Shown piece after piece: positions 1 to 9,691 of a stretch of DNA of 64,000 bases. A model generated the notes under the pieces. The model worked only from the letters and a program-made list of their open reading frames with translations. It had not been told where the DNA came from and ran no database searches. Location: assembly GCA_025464445.1 (NCBI GenBank), contig JAODLY010000021.1, positions 1-64,000 on the forward strand, in the 5' to 3' direction. The position numbers and the translations under genes were made by a program. This stretch comes from Rhodoglobus sp. GTDB lineage: Bacteria > Actinomycetota > Actinomycetes > Actinomycetales > Microbacteriaceae. The stretch's first letter is position 1. Every line of letters starts with the position of its first letter.

Positions 1-1595
1 AGCACCCGGTTGACGATGAAAGCGGGTGCATCCTTGACCAGGACGCAGGACTTCTTGAGGGCCTTGCCGACGGCGAACGCTGTGGCGATGGCCGCGTCGT
101 CAGTCCGCTCGGCGCGCGCGATCTCGAGCAACGGCAGCACGGCGACCGGGTTGAAGAAGTGGAAGCCCACGACCCGCTCTGGGTTCTTCAGCTTCGCGCC
201 GATCTGCTCCACCGACAGCGACGAAGTGTTCGTCGCGAGAATCGCCGTGGGGGAGATGTACTTCTCGACCTCGGCGAAGACGTCCTGCTTCGCTGCCAGC
301 TCCTCGAAGATCGCTTCGATCACCCAGTCACAGTCGGCGAAGTCCGCCTTGTCGGTGGTTCCGCTGACGAGTGCCTCGAGCCGGTTGGACTCGTCCTGCG
401 AGATCGAACCCTTGGCGAGCAGCGCGTGGATCTCCTTGTGGATGTAGGCGACGCCCTCATCCACGCGGGCCTGGTCGAGGTCGGTGATCACGACGGGCAC
501 CTGCAGGCGGCGCACGAAGAGCAGCGCGAACTGCCGGGCCATGAGCCCCGCGCCGATGACGCCGACCTTGGTGACCTTCTGCGCGAGCGCCTTATCGGGA
601 GCCCCCGCCGGTCGCTTTGCGCGCTTCTGCACGAGGTTGAACGCGTAGATCGATGCGTGGAACTGGTCGCCGGAGATGAGGTCGGCGAGTGCATCGTCCT
701 CGGCGGCGAAGCCGACCTCGCGGGAGGTGTTCTTCGCGGCCTTGAGCAGGCCGAGCGCGCGGTACGGCGAGAGCGCGACCTTGCCGATGCGGCTGTTGAG
801 GGTCTTCTCGGCGATGCCGATCGCGATGTCCCACTTGACCGCACGCTCGATCTTGCCGGGCTCGTTCGGGCGCTTGACCTTGATGGCGCCGTCGATCACG
901 GAGGAAGCCCAGCGAATCGAGTCTTCGAGGAAGTTCGCTGGGCCGAACATGGCGTCTGCGATGCCGAGTTCGAAGGCCTGGGGGCCGCGCAGCATCCTGT
1001 TGTTCTTCAGGGGGTTGGAGATGACGACCTCGAGCGCGTTCTCGATGCCGATGAGGTTCGGCAGCAGCCAGGCGCCGCCCCAGCCCGGGATGATGCCGAG
1101 GAAGACCTCGGGCAGCGCGAGGGCCGGCACCGAGCTGTCGATCGTCCGGTAGTCGGAGTTGAGCGGGATCTCCACGCCGCCGCCGAGCGCGAGCCCGTTG
1201 ATGAACGTGAACGAGGGCACACCCAGGGTGCTCAGTTTGCCGAGCGTCCAGTGACCCAGCTGCGCCATCTGCTTGCCGGTGGCGCGGTCCGGGATGTCGC
1301 TGACCTTCGAGAGATCGGCCCCCGCCGCGAGGATGAACTGCTTGCCCGTCACCGCGACGCCGTGGATCTCCTTCGCCGCGGCCCTCGCCGCGAGCGAGTC
1401 GAGCACGGCGGCGAAGCCGAGCATCGTTCTCGGGCCGAGGGTGTTTGGCCGGGTGTGGTCCTTGCCGTTGTCGAGCGTGACGAGGGCGAGCACCTTTCCA
1501 CCGGAGATCGGGATGTCGCGCACGAAGGCGTTCGTGATGACCTCGTCAGGGTCGAGCGAGGCGAGTTTGTCGAAGTCCGCGGCTGTCGTGGCCAT
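1..1595 (-). CDS. 3-hydroxyacyl-CoA dehydrogenase / enoyl-CoA hydratase, C-terminus cut off by the window edge
   Basis: Multifunctional fatty acid beta-oxidation enzyme (FadB/FadJ type) that hydrates enoyl-CoA and oxidises 3-hydroxyacyl-CoA in the cytoplasm. The N-terminal crotonase half shows AAGADLSKVSD and NGLALGGGVE, the oxyanion-hole segments. Near residue 370 the NAD-binding motif GVIGAGLMA opens the dehydrogenase half, followed by TNTSSLSV and GFHFFNP. The ATG shares one base with the TAA of the upstream thiolase gene (TAATG), and GGGAAAG precedes it, so the two are translationally coupled. About 531 codons are visible, and the C-terminal domain lies outside the window. The family is clear; chain-length preference cannot be read from sequence. 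Confidence 0.93.
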   Translation of the reverse strand, partial: MATTAADFDKLASLDPDEVITNAFVRDIPISGGKVLALVTLDNGKDHTRPNTLGPRTMLGFAAVLDSLAARAAAKEIHGVAVTGKQFILAAGADLSKVSDIPDRATGKQMAQLGHWTLGKLSTLGVPSFTFINGLALGGGVEIPLNSDYRTIDSSVPALALPEVFLGIIPGWGGAWLLPNLIGIENALEVVISNPLKNNRMLRGPQAFELGIADAMFGPANFLEDSIRWASSVIDGAIKVKRPNEPGKIERAVKWDIAIGIAEKTLNSRIGKVALSPYRALGLLKAAKNTSREVGFAAEDDALADLISGDQFHASIYAFNLVQKRAKRPAGAPDKALAQKVTKVGVIGAGLMARQFALLFVRRLQVPVVITDLDQARVDEGVAYIHKEIHALLAKGSISQDESNRLEALVSGTTDKADFADCDWVIEAIFEELAAKQDVFAEVEKYISPTAILATNTSSLSVEQIGAKLKNPERVVGFHFFNPVAVLPLLEIARAERTDDAAIATAFAVGKALKKSCVLVKDAPAFIVNRV

Positions 1596-2791
1596 TACTT
1601 TCCCGCCTTGTAGTTGGGGTTCTCCCAGATGACCGAGCCGCCCTGGCCGAGGCCGATGCACATCGCCGTCAGGCCGTAGCGCACCTCCGGGTGCTCCTTG
1701 AACTGTGCGGCGAGCTGGATCATCAGTCGCACACCGGATGATGCCAGCGGGTGCCCCATGGCGATGGCGCCACCCCACAGGTTGACCCGCGGGTCTTCGT
1801 CGTCGATGCCGAAGTGGTCGAGCAGCGACAGCACCTGCACGGCGAATGCCTCGTTCAGTTCGAACAGTCCGATGTCACCGATGGAGAGGCCTGCCTTGCG
1901 CAGCGCCTTCTCGGTCGAGGGGACCGGCCCGATGCCCATGATCTCGGGCTCCACTCCGGCGAAGGCGAAGCTCACCATGCGCATCTTGGGGGCAAGGCCG
2001 AACTCCTTGGCGGCATCCGCGCTCGCGATGATCGAGGCCGTGGCGCCATCGTTGAGGCCGGACGAGTTGCCAGCGGTCACCCGCCCGTGCGGGCGAAACG
2101 GCGTCTTGAGGGCGGCGAGGCCCTCCATCGTGGTCTCCGGGCGCAGCGCCTCGTCGACTGTCGCGAGGCCCCAGCCGGCGTCGCTTTTGGTCGCCACCGG
2201 GATCAGGTCGGGCTGCAGCTTGCCGTTGTCGTACGCTGCCTTGGCCTTCTGCTGGCTGCGCATGGCGTAGCGGTCGGCGCGTTCCTTGGTCAACTGCGGA
2301 AAGCGGTCGTGGATGCGCTCGGCCGTGTTGCCCATGTTGAGGGCCTCTGCGCTCACGAGCTTCTCGGCGAGGAACCGCGGGTTCGGGTCCGCGCCGAATC
2401 CCATCGGGTGGCGGCCCATATGTTCGACGCCGCCCGCAATGCCGATGTCGTACGCGCCGAAGGCGATCGCGCCGCCGATGGTGGTGACCGACGTCATCGC
2501 GCCGGCGCACATCCTGTCGATCGCGTAGCCGGGCACAGACTTCGGCAAGCCCGCGAGTAGTGCCGCCGTGCGGCCGAGGGTCAGGCCCTGGTCGCCGGTC
2601 TGGGTGGTCGCGGCGATGGCCACGTCGTCGTAGCGGTCCTTCGGGATCCCGGGGTTGCGCTCCAGCAGGCCGATCATTGCCTTCACGACCAGGTCGTCCG
2701 CCCTGGTGTTCCAGTACATGCCCTTTTCACCGGCGCGTCCGAACGGGGTGCGTACCCCGTCGACGAATACGACTTCCTGCTTCTCGGCCAC
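1595..2791 (-). CDS. Acetyl-CoA C-acyltransferase (thiolase)
   Basis: Thiolase of 398 residues, the usual length, that cleaves 3-ketoacyl-CoA with CoA in beta-oxidation. The nucleophilic cysteine is in RMCAGAMTS near residue 94. The other active-site blocks are NEAFAVQ, GGAIAMGHPL (catalytic His) and CIGLGQGG (second Cys). The start is GTG, chosen because GGAGG lies six bases upstream. It is the first gene of a two-gene fad operon with the multifunctional dehydrogenase/hydratase. The 75-base gap to the RNase D gene contains a minus-strand TAGGAT that could serve as a -10 for the pair. Confidence 0.95.
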   Translation of the reverse strand: MAEKQEVVFVDGVRTPFGRAGEKGMYWNTRADDLVVKAMIGLLERNPGIPKDRYDDVAIAATTQTGDQGLTLGRTAALLAGLPKSVPGYAIDRMCAGAMTSVTTIGGAIAFGAYDIGIAGGVEHMGRHPMGFGADPNPRFLAEKLVSAEALNMGNTAERIHDRFPQLTKERADRYAMRSQQKAKAAYDNGKLQPDLIPVATKSDAGWGLATVDEALRPETTMEGLAALKTPFRPHGRVTAGNSSGLNDGATASIIASADAAKEFGLAPKMRMVSFAFAGVEPEIMGIGPVPSTEKALRKAGLSIGDIGLFELNEAFAVQVLSLLDHFGIDDEDPRVNLWGGAIAMGHPLASSGVRLMIQLAAQFKEHPEVRYGLTAMCIGLGQGGSVIWENPNYKAGK

Positions 2792-2866
2792 AATGCCTCC
2801 ACATTTCCTAAGTTCTGATTCGATCCTAGGCTCGTGGATTTTGGGGCAGGAATCCTTTGATTCTTC

Positions 2867-4132
2867 CTACGAAACTGCCTCGGGCGGCACTTCCGGGGTT
2901 TGGCTGGCTTCCACAAAGGCATCGGCGATTACCTGTGCCGTTGCGTCAACCTGCCAGGGGCGGGCGCCGAGGGCCTCGAGGGCCTGCGTGATGTCCTGCG
3001 TGGCCGCGGGGTCCGGTGGCGCCCAGGCCAGGCGGCGCAGCGACTCTGGGGTGAGCAGGTTCTCCACCGGGATGGACATGGATGCCGCGACATCCGTCAC
3101 CGCGGCGCGCGCGGCCTTCAGCCGCTTGTCGGCCTCCGGGTTCTTCTCCGACCAGACCCGTGGCGGCGGCACGGTCTCGCCCGTGGAGCGCAGCACGGGC
3201 AGGTCGGTGCTCGCCATGCCGGCCTGGATGGCATTCCACCAGCGGTCGATCTGCGAACGGGATGCCCGGCCGGTGAACTCCTTGAGGGCGGCGAGGTCGC
3301 GCTTCGTCTCCGGCAGCACCCGGGCCGCCGCGACGAGGGCGGAGTCGGGGACGAGGCGTCCTGGCGCGGTGTCGATCTCACGCGCGTAGGCATCCCGGGA
3401 TTCCCAGAGTTCGCGGGCGACGGCGAGATTGCGGCCGCCGCGGATCGAGTGCACCCCGCTCAGCCGGCGCCACGGTTCGAGCCGCACGATCACGAAGTCG
3501 CGGGTCAGCACGGAGGCGAACTCCTGCGCCGCGATGCTCTCCTTGTCGTCGCGTTCGAGCACCTGCCCCAGCACTTCGCGCAGGTCGACGAGCAGTTCGA
3601 CATCGAGGGCCGCGTAGACCAGCCAGGATTGCGGGAGCGGCCGGGTCGACCAGTCGGCCGCGGAGTGCTCCTTGGCGAGATGGATGCTGAGCAGGTCTTC
3701 GACGACAGCGCCCAGCCCCACGCGCGGCAATCCCGCGAGCCTCGCGGCGAGTTCGGTGTCGAAGAGGCGCGTGGGGTCGAGGCCGACTTCCCTGAGGCAG
3801 GTGAGGTCCTGGCTTGCCGCGTGCAGGATCCACTCCTCGTCTTTGATCGCGTCATTGAGTTCGGCGAACGAACCGACGGCGGGAGGGTCGAAGAGGAAGG
3901 TTCCCGCCCCCCTGCGGAAGATCTGGATGAGGTACGCGCGCTGCGAGTATCGGTAGCCGGACGCCCGCTCGGCATCGATCGCGATCGGACCGGTGCCGCC
4001 TGCGATGGCCTCGACAGCGGCGAGATAGCCCGCGCGGTCATCGATCACGTCGACCTGGATGTGCGCTGCCTGCTGGGGAGCTGCTACTTCGGGCGCGACG
4101 TTCTCCTCGGGACTTTCGTCAGTGCTACTCAC
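2867..4132 (-). CDS. Ribonuclease D family 3'-5' exonuclease with HRDC domain
   Basis: Protein of 421 residues with a DEDDy exonuclease domain, probably acting in tRNA 3' processing or RNA turnover. The metal ligands are visible: Asp53 and Glu55 in IAIDAERA, Asp109 in HAASQDL, and the Tyr173/Asp177 pair in YAALD. An HRDC nucleic-acid-binding region follows from about residue 220. The first 25 residues are acidic and probably disordered. The GTG start overlaps the end of the DUF3000 gene by eight bases, an arrangement that recurs in Actinobacteria from memory, so the two are co-transcribed. Confidence 0.9.
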   Translation of the reverse strand: MSSTDESPEENVAPEVAAPQQAAHIQVDVIDDRAGYLAAVEAIAGGTGPIAIDAERASGYRYSQRAYLIQIFRRGAGTFLFDPPAVGSFAELNDAIKDEEWILHAASQDLTCLREVGLDPTRLFDTELAARLAGLPRVGLGAVVEDLLSIHLAKEHSAADWSTRPLPQSWLVYAALDVELLVDLREVLGQVLERDDKESIAAQEFASVLTRDFVIVRLEPWRRLSGVHSIRGGRNLAVARELWESRDAYAREIDTAPGRLVPDSALVAAARVLPETKRDLAALKEFTGRASRSQIDRWWNAIQAGMASTDLPVLRSTGETVPPPRVWSEKNPEADKRLKAARAAVTDVAASMSIPVENLLTPESLRRLAWAPPDPAATQDITQALEALGARPWQVDATAQVIADAFVEASQTPEVPPEAVS

Positions 4133-4718
4133 GTCCGGCTCGTCGCGCAGATAACAGGCTCACTCCCTCGATCGCCGGTGGAAGCCCGGCGAGCATGCAC
4201 AGCAACTCACCCCAGCCTTCCACATGCGCGGCAAGGTCGGGGCCGTCCGGCGTCCACGATGCGCGGAGTTCGATCTGGGCTCCGTCGCCCTGGGCCGCGA
4301 GTTCACCGAACCCCGTCGAGAGGATCTTCGTCGCGGTGCCTGAGGCGTTGGTGTAGCCGGCGCCGCGCGTGTCGAGCGCGTCGACGAGCCATGACCACGC
4401 GACATCCGTGAGGAACGGGTCGACGCCCATTTCGATCTCGAGCGGAGCCTGGGCGTAGCAGATGACCCGGAAGACGCCGTTCCAGGCCTCAGGCGCCTCC
4501 GGGTCGTGCAGCAGCACGAAGCGGCCGGTGCCGAGTTCTGAGTCGCTGCCGTGGCGCGCGGGCGTCACGTCGGCCGCGAGGGCGAACGACCATGGGGCGA
4601 GAGTGCCGGGGGCGGGTATCTCGGTGATCGAGAGTTCCTGTCGTGTGGCTGCGCGCCGCACCGATTCGAGGGCCGCGGAGAAGGCGGCAGGGGGCGGCGG
4701 TGGGAGCGTGTCGGGCAC
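4125..4718 (-). CDS. DUF3000 family protein
   Basis: Protein of 197 residues matching the actinobacterial DUF3000 family, whose function is unknown. It has no signal peptide or membrane segment and a proline-rich N-terminus (PPPPPAAF). The GTG start is supported by TAATCT exactly six bases upstream, which makes the transcript leaderless. The end overlaps the RNase D gene by eight bases, and this constant neighbour suggests a link to RNA metabolism by context only. Confidence 0.85.
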   Translation of the reverse strand: MPDTLPPPPPAAFSAALESVRRAATRQELSITEIPAPGTLAPWSFALAADVTPARHGSDSELGTGRFVLLHDPEAPEAWNGVFRVICYAQAPLEIEMGVDPFLTDVAWSWLVDALDTRGAGYTNASGTATKILSTGFGELAAQGDGAQIELRASWTPDGPDLAAHVEGWGELLCMLAGLPPAIEGVSLLSARRAGRE

Positions 4719-4724
4719 GAGTGA

Positions 4725-4730
4725 AGATTA
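4725..4730 (-). promoter_or_regulatory. -10 box of a leaderless DUF3000-rnd transcript
   Basis: TAATCT on the minus strand lies six bases before the GTG at 4718, with no Shine-Dalgarno between. Transcription would begin at or next to the start codon. Confidence 0.55.
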
Positions 4731-4795
4731 GGCTTCGGGGAGGGCATCTGCCCAGAGGCACGCCGCTGGGGCGGGGCCGCGAGATCGGGGCGTGC

Positions 4796-5971
4796 ATGGC
4801 CAGGCAGGAGCATCCCGACTCCGTTGCGGGCCGGATCGTGACGGGGACGGCGATCGGCGTCGGCGCGCTCGCAGCGGCCGGAGCCGTCGCGGCCGCCGCC
4901 GTGACGGTGATCTTCGCGCGCACCGTCGTGACCCCGCCGACAAAGCGGGAAGAAGACGTGCGAGTCCTCGCGAACGACGAGTCGACGATCACGTTGTCCG
5001 CGACGCTGGATTCGATGACGCCCGGCAGATACAGCCTGTGGTTCGGCCAGGAGAGCGGCCACGCGAGGGTGGGCGAGATCCTCTCCTACACTCAGGACAC
5101 CGTGACCAGGCAGTTGCTCGGCGTCGACTTCGGGAACCTCGACAGCGCGCGCCGCGCGCGGTTCAGCGGCTGGTTCTACCTCGAGCCCAAAGACCTCGGC
5201 TTTGCTTACCGGGATGTCGAGGTCGCGACCGAGCTCGGCCCGGCCCCGGCGTGGCTCATTCCCGCCGCGGGGCCGACCGGCCGCTGGATGATCGGGGTGC
5301 ACGGCAGGGCCGTGCGCAGGCAGGAGACACTGCGCGGGGTGCCCGTGTTCCACGCCGCAGGCTACACTTCGCTGCTCATCTCCTACCGCAACGACAGGGA
5401 TGCGCCGGCGACCCCGGACAACCGCTACTCGCTCGGTGACACCGAGTGGAACGATGTCGAGGCTGCCATGCAGTTCGCCGTCGACAACGGCGCGCGCGAG
5501 ATCGTGCTCATGGGCTGGTCGATGGGCGGCGCGACCGTGCTGCAGGCGGCAACCCGCTCGCGCCTGGCGAAGTTCGTGCGCGGCATAGTGCTCGAGTCGC
5601 CCGTCGTCGACTGGGTGTCCGCGCTGCGTTTCCAGGGCGAGCTCAACAAGCTGCCCAAACCCCTCGACCGGCTGGTGCTCGGCCTCATCTCGCGGCGGTG
5701 GGCAGGATTCCTTACCGGCCAGGCGACGCCGATCGATCTCGGGCGCCTCGATTTCGTGACGCGCTCGGGGGAACTCGCGGTGCCCATCCTGTTACTCCAC
5801 AGCGACGATGACGGCTACATCCCGGTGGATGCCTCGAAGGCTCTCGCCGCCGCGCGCCCCGACATCGTCACGTTCGAGGAGTTCGCGACCGCTCGCCACA
5901 CCAAGCTCTGGAACTACGACGCCGACCGTTGGAACGCGGCAATCGCGGCCTGGCTCGACAAGCTGGGCTGA
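4796..5971 (+). CDS. Membrane-anchored alpha/beta hydrolase
   Basis: Alpha/beta hydrolase of about 391 residues from the chosen ATG at 4796. An upstream in-frame start at 4643 would add an arginine-rich tail overlapping the divergent gene and is rejected. Residues 14-42 form one alanine/valine-rich membrane anchor. The catalytic domain has the nucleophile Ser242 in GWSMGG, an acidic residue in HSDDDG (337-339) and His368 in ARHTKLW. The substrate is unknown; an esterase or peptidase-like activity is possible. It stands alone between divergent DUF3000 and convergent sufE. The ribosome site (CGGGG) is weak, so the start is moderately certain. Confidence 0.8.
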   Translation: MARQEHPDSVAGRIVTGTAIGVGALAAAGAVAAAAVTVIFARTVVTPPTKREEDVRVLANDESTITLSATLDSMTPGRYSLWFGQESGHARVGEILSYTQDTVTRQLLGVDFGNLDSARRARFSGWFYLEPKDLGFAYRDVEVATELGPAPAWLIPAAGPTGRWMIGVHGRAVRRQETLRGVPVFHAAGYTSLLISYRNDRDAPATPDNRYSLGDTEWNDVEAAMQFAVDNGAREIVLMGWSMGGATVLQAATRSRLAKFVRGIVLESPVVDWVSALRFQGELNKLPKPLDRLVLGLISRRWAGFLTGQATPIDLGRLDFVTRSGELAVPILLLHSDDDGYIPVDASKALAAARPDIVTFEEFATARHTKLWNYDADRWNAAIAAWLDKLG

Positions 5972-5980
5972 GCGGCGAGC

Positions 5981-6421
5981 TCAGGCGGCGATCTTCTCGC
6001 GCACCTGTCGCTTCGCCCTGCCCAGCAGTGCGGTCATCCCGCGAATGCGCAACGGGCTGACCGCCTCGGTTAGCCCGATTGTCTGCGGGTAGTCGTCGGG
6101 TACGGCGAGCACCTCCTCCACCGTCAGGCCGGCGAGGCCCTGCACGAGGATCGAGGCAAAACCACGGGTTGTCGGTGCTTCCTTGGGCGCGATCGCGAAG
6201 AGGTGCACGATTCGCGCGTCATCCACCTCGGTGAAGATGAAGACGGGCGACTGGCACTCCTCGACGCGCTCAAACAGGTCGGGGTGGTCGCGGTAGCGCT
6301 CCGGCAACTCCGGCAACTCGTTCGAGAACTCGAGCAGCAACTGCAGCCGCTCGCGCACCTCGAGCCCGAGGAAGTCCTCGCGGATCTCGGCGAGCTGTTC
6401 GGGAAGGTCCGGTGTGGTCAC
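5981..6421 (-). CDS. SufE family sulfur-acceptor protein
   Basis: SufE homologue of 146 residues that would accept persulfide from a cysteine desulfurase for iron-sulfur cluster assembly. The sulfur-accepting cysteine is Cys56 in VEECQSP, followed by the family core with TTRGFASI. It lies nine bases after the rhodanese gene, so both handle sulfane sulfur and are probably co-expressed. GTG is the start; TAGAAT lies six bases upstream and overlaps the stop codon of the rhodanese gene, giving the gene its own leaderless promoter as well. Confidence 0.92.
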   Translation of the reverse strand: MTTPDLPEQLAEIREDFLGLEVRERLQLLLEFSNELPELPERYRDHPDLFERVEECQSPVFIFTEVDDARIVHLFAIAPKEAPTTRGFASILVQGLAGLTVEEVLAVPDDYPQTIGLTEAVSPLRIRGMTALLGRAKRQVREKIAA

Positions 6422-6427
6422 TTCCCG

Positions 6428-6433
6428 ATTCTA
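6428..6433 (-). promoter_or_regulatory. -10 box of leaderless sufE transcript
   Basis: TAGAAT on the minus strand, six bases before the sufE GTG. Its TAG is also the stop codon of the upstream sulfurtransferase gene. Confidence 0.55.
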
Positions 6434-7330
6434 CTTCGCCGGAACGGCCCCGGGCTCTGAGCCCTTGACGATCGGCACGCGCACTGTGGAGCCCCACTCG
6501 GTCCACGACCCGTCGTAGTTGCGCACGCCCTCGAAGCCGAGCAGGTGGGTCAGCACGAACCAGGTGTGGCTCGAGCGCTCACCGATGCGGCAGTACGCCA
6601 CGATGCTGTCGCCGTCTTTGAGGCCGGCGCCGTCGCGGTAGATCGCATCGAGCTCAGGCACCGGCTTGAAGGTGCCGTCTTCGGCAACGGCCTTCGCCCA
6701 CGGCACGTTCTGCGCGCTCGGGATGTGGCCGGCGCGCAGCGCGCCCTCCTCGGGGTACGCGGGCGCCGTGGTGCGCTCACCGCTGAACTCCTCGGGGGAG
6801 CGCACGTCGACGAGCGGGTTGCCCAGGTGGGCGAGCACGTCATCCTTGTATGCGCGGATCTTGGAGTCATCCCGCTCCACCACCGGGTAGTCGACGGGCG
6901 TCGCGGACTCGGCCGCCGTCGTGTACGCACGCCCCTCCGCCTCCCATTTGGCGCGTCCGCCATCGAGCAGGCGCACATCCTCGTGGCCGAACAGGGTGAA
7001 AACCCAGAGGGCATATGCGGCCCACCAGTTGTTCTTGTCGCCGTAGATCACGACTGTCGTGTCGCGGCCGATGCCCTTCGAGCCGAGCAGCTTCGCAAAG
7101 CCAGCGCCGTCGATGTAGTCGCGCACGACCGGGTCGTTGAGGTCGGTGTGCCAGTCGATCTTGACCGCGCCCTCGATGTGGCCGGTTTCGTAGAGCAGCA
7201 CGTCTTCGTCGGATTCAACAACGACGAGACCGGGAGTGCCGAGGTGTGCTTCAAGCCAATCGCCGGAGACGAGGCGTTCGGGGTGGGCGAACTCGGTGAA
7301 CTGCGCTGCTGAATCGACCTCGACGGCCAT
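6431..7330 (-). CDS. sseA: Thiosulfate sulfurtransferase (two-domain rhodanese)
   Basis: Sulfurtransferase of 299 residues with two rhodanese domains. The C-terminal domain carries the active cysteine Cys247 in [13 protein letters not shown]. The N-terminal domain has IYGDKNNW at the equivalent place and is catalytically silent, as is normal for the family. The reading frame stays open far upstream (to 7792), but ATG 7330 is preceded by a strong GGAGG and begins where the family begins. It probably supplies sulfane sulfur and shares an operon with sufE. The symbol rests on similarity to actinobacterial SseA. Confidence 0.92.
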   Translation of the reverse strand: MAVEVDSAAQFTEFAHPERLVSGDWLEAHLGTPGLVVVESDEDVLLYETGHIEGAVKIDWHTDLNDPVVRDYIDGAGFAKLLGSKGIGRDTTVVIYGDKNNWWAAYALWVFTLFGHEDVRLLDGGRAKWEAEGRAYTTAAESATPVDYPVVERDDSKIRAYKDDVLAHLGNPLVDVRSPEEFSGERTTAPAYPEEGALRAGHIPSAQNVPWAKAVAEDGTFKPVPELDAIYRDGAGLKDGDSIVAYCRIGERSSHTWFVLTHLLGFEGVRNYDGSWTEWGSTVRVPIVKGSEPGAVPAK

Positions 7331-7486
7331 GGTTACCTCCGATGTAGTTCGTGGAATGGAAGCCGTCCCGCGTCGGGCTAGGCTGGAAATGCTCCCGGTA
7401 GACGAATCTACGCCGCGTTCGACGCCCTGCACCGGGAGAGCCAGACCGGGTCGTAAGACTTCGACACAAACCGAGGACGCAGAACC

Positions 7487-8500
7487 ATGAGTGCCGAAGC
7501 GACTGCCTCCCCAGGGCGGCTCGTCGACCGCAATCCCACGCTTGCCGGCGCCGAGATCGTCGCCCATCTCGTGCCCCCTCGCCAGTTCGCGACCGCGACC
7601 CTTGACTCGTACCGGCCGGATCGCGACTACCCCTCCCAGGGCGCTGCCGTCGCCGCGATCCGCAATTTCGCCGCGGCCTGGCAGGGCGGCGGCGGCATCT
7701 TCCGCCGCAAGGCCCAGCCCGGGCATCCCGGCATCTACCTCGACGGCGGGTTCGGAGTGGGCAAGACCCACCTTCTGGCCGCGCTGTGGCACCTCGCACC
7801 CGGTCGCAAATACTTCGGCACGTTCATCGAATACACGGCCCTCGTCGGCGCCCTCGGTTACGCGCCGGCCGTGCAGCTGCTCAAGGGTGCGTCCCTCATC
7901 TGCATCGACGAGTTCGAGCTGGACGACCCGGGGGATACCCGGCTCATGTCACGGCTGCTGTCTGAGCTCGTCGCGTCTGGGTCGCGGATCGCCGCGACAT
8001 CCAACACCCCACCGAATGCCCTCGGTGAGGGCAGGTTCGCATCCCAGGACTTCCTGCGCGAGATCGACTCGCTCGCGGCGAAGTTCGAGACAGTCCGCAT
8101 CGACGGTCTCGACTACCGGCGCCGCGACGTCGAGGCCCACGCGCGCTCGGTTCCGGATGCCGCGGCGGCACTGTCCGGCGTGCAGGGCCCCACGACGCTC
8201 GACCCGTTCGGCGAGGTACTGCACCACCTGGGCACTGTGCACCCGTCCCGCTACCCGAAGCTCGTGGAGGGCCTCTCTGCCATCGGCCTGACGGGAGTGC
8301 GCCCTTTCGCCAACCAGACGGATGCGCTGCGCTTCGTCGCGTTCGTAGACAGGCTCTACGACGCCCAGGTCGCGGTCTTCGCCGAGGGCACACCCCTCGA
8401 CACCGTGTTCCCCGACGAGATGCTTGCCGGCGGCTACAGCAAGAAGTACCTGCGTGCCATCTCGAGGCTCATCGCCCTCACGAACGAACAGGTGGCCTGA
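7487..8500 (+). CDS. zapE: Cell division protein ZapE (AFG1-like ATPase)
   Basis: AFG1/ZapE P-loop ATPase of 337 residues. The Walker A motif GGFGVGKTH is at 87-95 and the Walker B LICIDEFE at 137-143, followed by the typical ELDDPGD. In proteobacteria ZapE affects the FtsZ ring; in Actinobacteria the role is inferred from family only. The ATG has GAGGA upstream. It is divergent from sseA across 156 bases and its last 23 bases overlap the 3' end of convergent nhaA. Confidence 0.87.
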   Translation: MSAEATASPGRLVDRNPTLAGAEIVAHLVPPRQFATATLDSYRPDRDYPSQGAAVAAIRNFAAAWQGGGGIFRRKAQPGHPGIYLDGGFGVGKTHLLAALWHLAPGRKYFGTFIEYTALVGALGYAPAVQLLKGASLICIDEFELDDPGDTRLMSRLLSELVASGSRIAATSNTPPNALGEGRFASQDFLREIDSLAAKFETVRIDGLDYRRRDVEAHARSVPDAAAALSGVQGPTTLDPFGEVLHHLGTVHPSRYPKLVEGLSAIGLTGVRPFANQTDALRFVAFVDRLYDAQVAVFAEGTPLDTVFPDEMLAGGYSKKYLRAISRLIALTNEQVA

Positions 8501-9614
8501 GGCGGTATTGCCTGCTGCGCATGGCCGTGAGCGCGCCGCCGATCGCCGCGGCGACCAGTGAGGCGAGCAGCACAGCCAGGGTGACTTCGTTGGCGACAGT
8601 CTCCTGCCGCGCGAACGCGAGCTCGTTCATCAGCAGCGAGACCGTGAAGCCGATGCCGCCGAGGCCGGCGACGGCGATCATGTCGCCAACGGGCATCCTG
8701 TCGCCCGATCGCGTGAGCGACATCGCCAGCAGGCCCCCAGCCGTGATTCCGACGAGTTTGCCAACCGGCAGCGCGACGATGACTGCCCAGAATGCCGGGC
8801 TCAGGCCGGTGAGGTTCGCGGTCGGGATCGGCACGAGGGCCGCGACGACGGCGAACAGCGGGAGGATCACCGCGTTCGACCACGGTTCGATGCCGGCCCT
8901 CGTGTGGCCGGCAACGCGGTCGGCCATCACGAGCCCGAGCGCAACGCCCGCGACAGTGGGGTGGATGCCCGCGAGGTAGACGAGCGCCCAGGCCGCGATC
9001 GCCAGCAGGATGAGCGCGGCCACCATCCAGCGCGACCTGGCGACCCGGTAGCTCAACCACCCGAACAAGCCGACGACGGGCACGGCAAGAAGCAGGGGGA
9101 CAGGGGAGAGCCCGGTAGTGAAGAACGCGGCGATGATCAGGATGGCGATGAGGTCGTCGATCACGGCGAGAGCCAGAAGGAGTGCGCGGAACCTGGGCGG
9201 CATCCCCTTTCCCACTATCGCGAGCACCCCGAGGGCGAAGGCGATATCGGTGGCTGTCGGGATCGGCCAGCCCTGGGCGAGTTCGGGCCCGTGTGCGAGC
9301 GCGAGATACAGCAGGGCGGGCACGACGACCCCCCCGATCGCAGCAATCGTGGGAACGAGGGCTTTTCGTGCTGTGTCGAGTTCACCGTGCCTGAGCTCGT
9401 GGCGCAATTCGATGGCCGCGATGAAGAAGAACACCGCGAGCAGGCCGTCTTTTACCCAATGTCCGACGGACAGGTCGATGGCCCCGACCCCGAGATGGAA
9501 GTCGCGCGCCGCGAAGGCGGCAGGCGCCAGTGCAGTGTTCGCGAGCACGAGACCGACGACAGCGGCGAAGACCAGAAGCAGCGCTGCGAACCGCTCAGAA
9601 CGCATTACCGCCAT
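8478..9614 (-). CDS. nhaA: Na+/H+ antiporter NhaA
   Basis: NhaA-type sodium/proton antiporter of 378 residues with about eleven to twelve membrane segments. It exports Na+ in exchange for protons and supports pH and salt tolerance. Key acidic residues are present: Asp123 in TATDIAFALG and the pair Asp153-Asp154 in VIDDLIAI, equivalent to E. coli Asp133, Asp163 and Asp164. The start ATG 9614, rather than the Met at residue 4, is supported by TAGACT six bases upstream. The 3' end runs 23 bases into zapE on the other strand. Confidence 0.94.
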   Translation of the reverse strand: MAVMRSERFAALLLVFAAVVGLVLANTALAPAAFAARDFHLGVGAIDLSVGHWVKDGLLAVFFFIAAIELRHELRHGELDTARKALVPTIAAIGGVVVPALLYLALAHGPELAQGWPIPTATDIAFALGVLAIVGKGMPPRFRALLLALAVIDDLIAILIIAAFFTTGLSPVPLLLAVPVVGLFGWLSYRVARSRWMVAALILLAIAAWALVYLAGIHPTVAGVALGLVMADRVAGHTRAGIEPWSNAVILPLFAVVAALVPIPTANLTGLSPAFWAVIVALPVGKLVGITAGGLLAMSLTRSGDRMPVGDMIAVAGLGGIGFTVSLLMNELAFARQETVANEVTLAVLLASLVAAAIGGALTAMRSRQYRLRPPVRS

Positions 9615-9620
9615 GGCGCA

Positions 9621-9626
9621 AGTCTA
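9621..9626 (-). promoter_or_regulatory. -10 box of leaderless nhaA transcript
   Basis: TAGACT on the minus strand with a six-base gap to ATG 9614 and no Shine-Dalgarno. Confidence 0.55.
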
Positions 9627-9691
9627 GGTTGCGGGGTTTGCAGCGAATCGGCGGCACCTCGAAACCTGATGTTTACATTGGCCCATGCCGT

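Noticed and set aside
6431-7792. Sulfurtransferase frame extended to 7792
   Set aside because: The extension crosses the zapE start on the other strand and is not rhodanese-like; ATG 7330 has a strong ribosome site.
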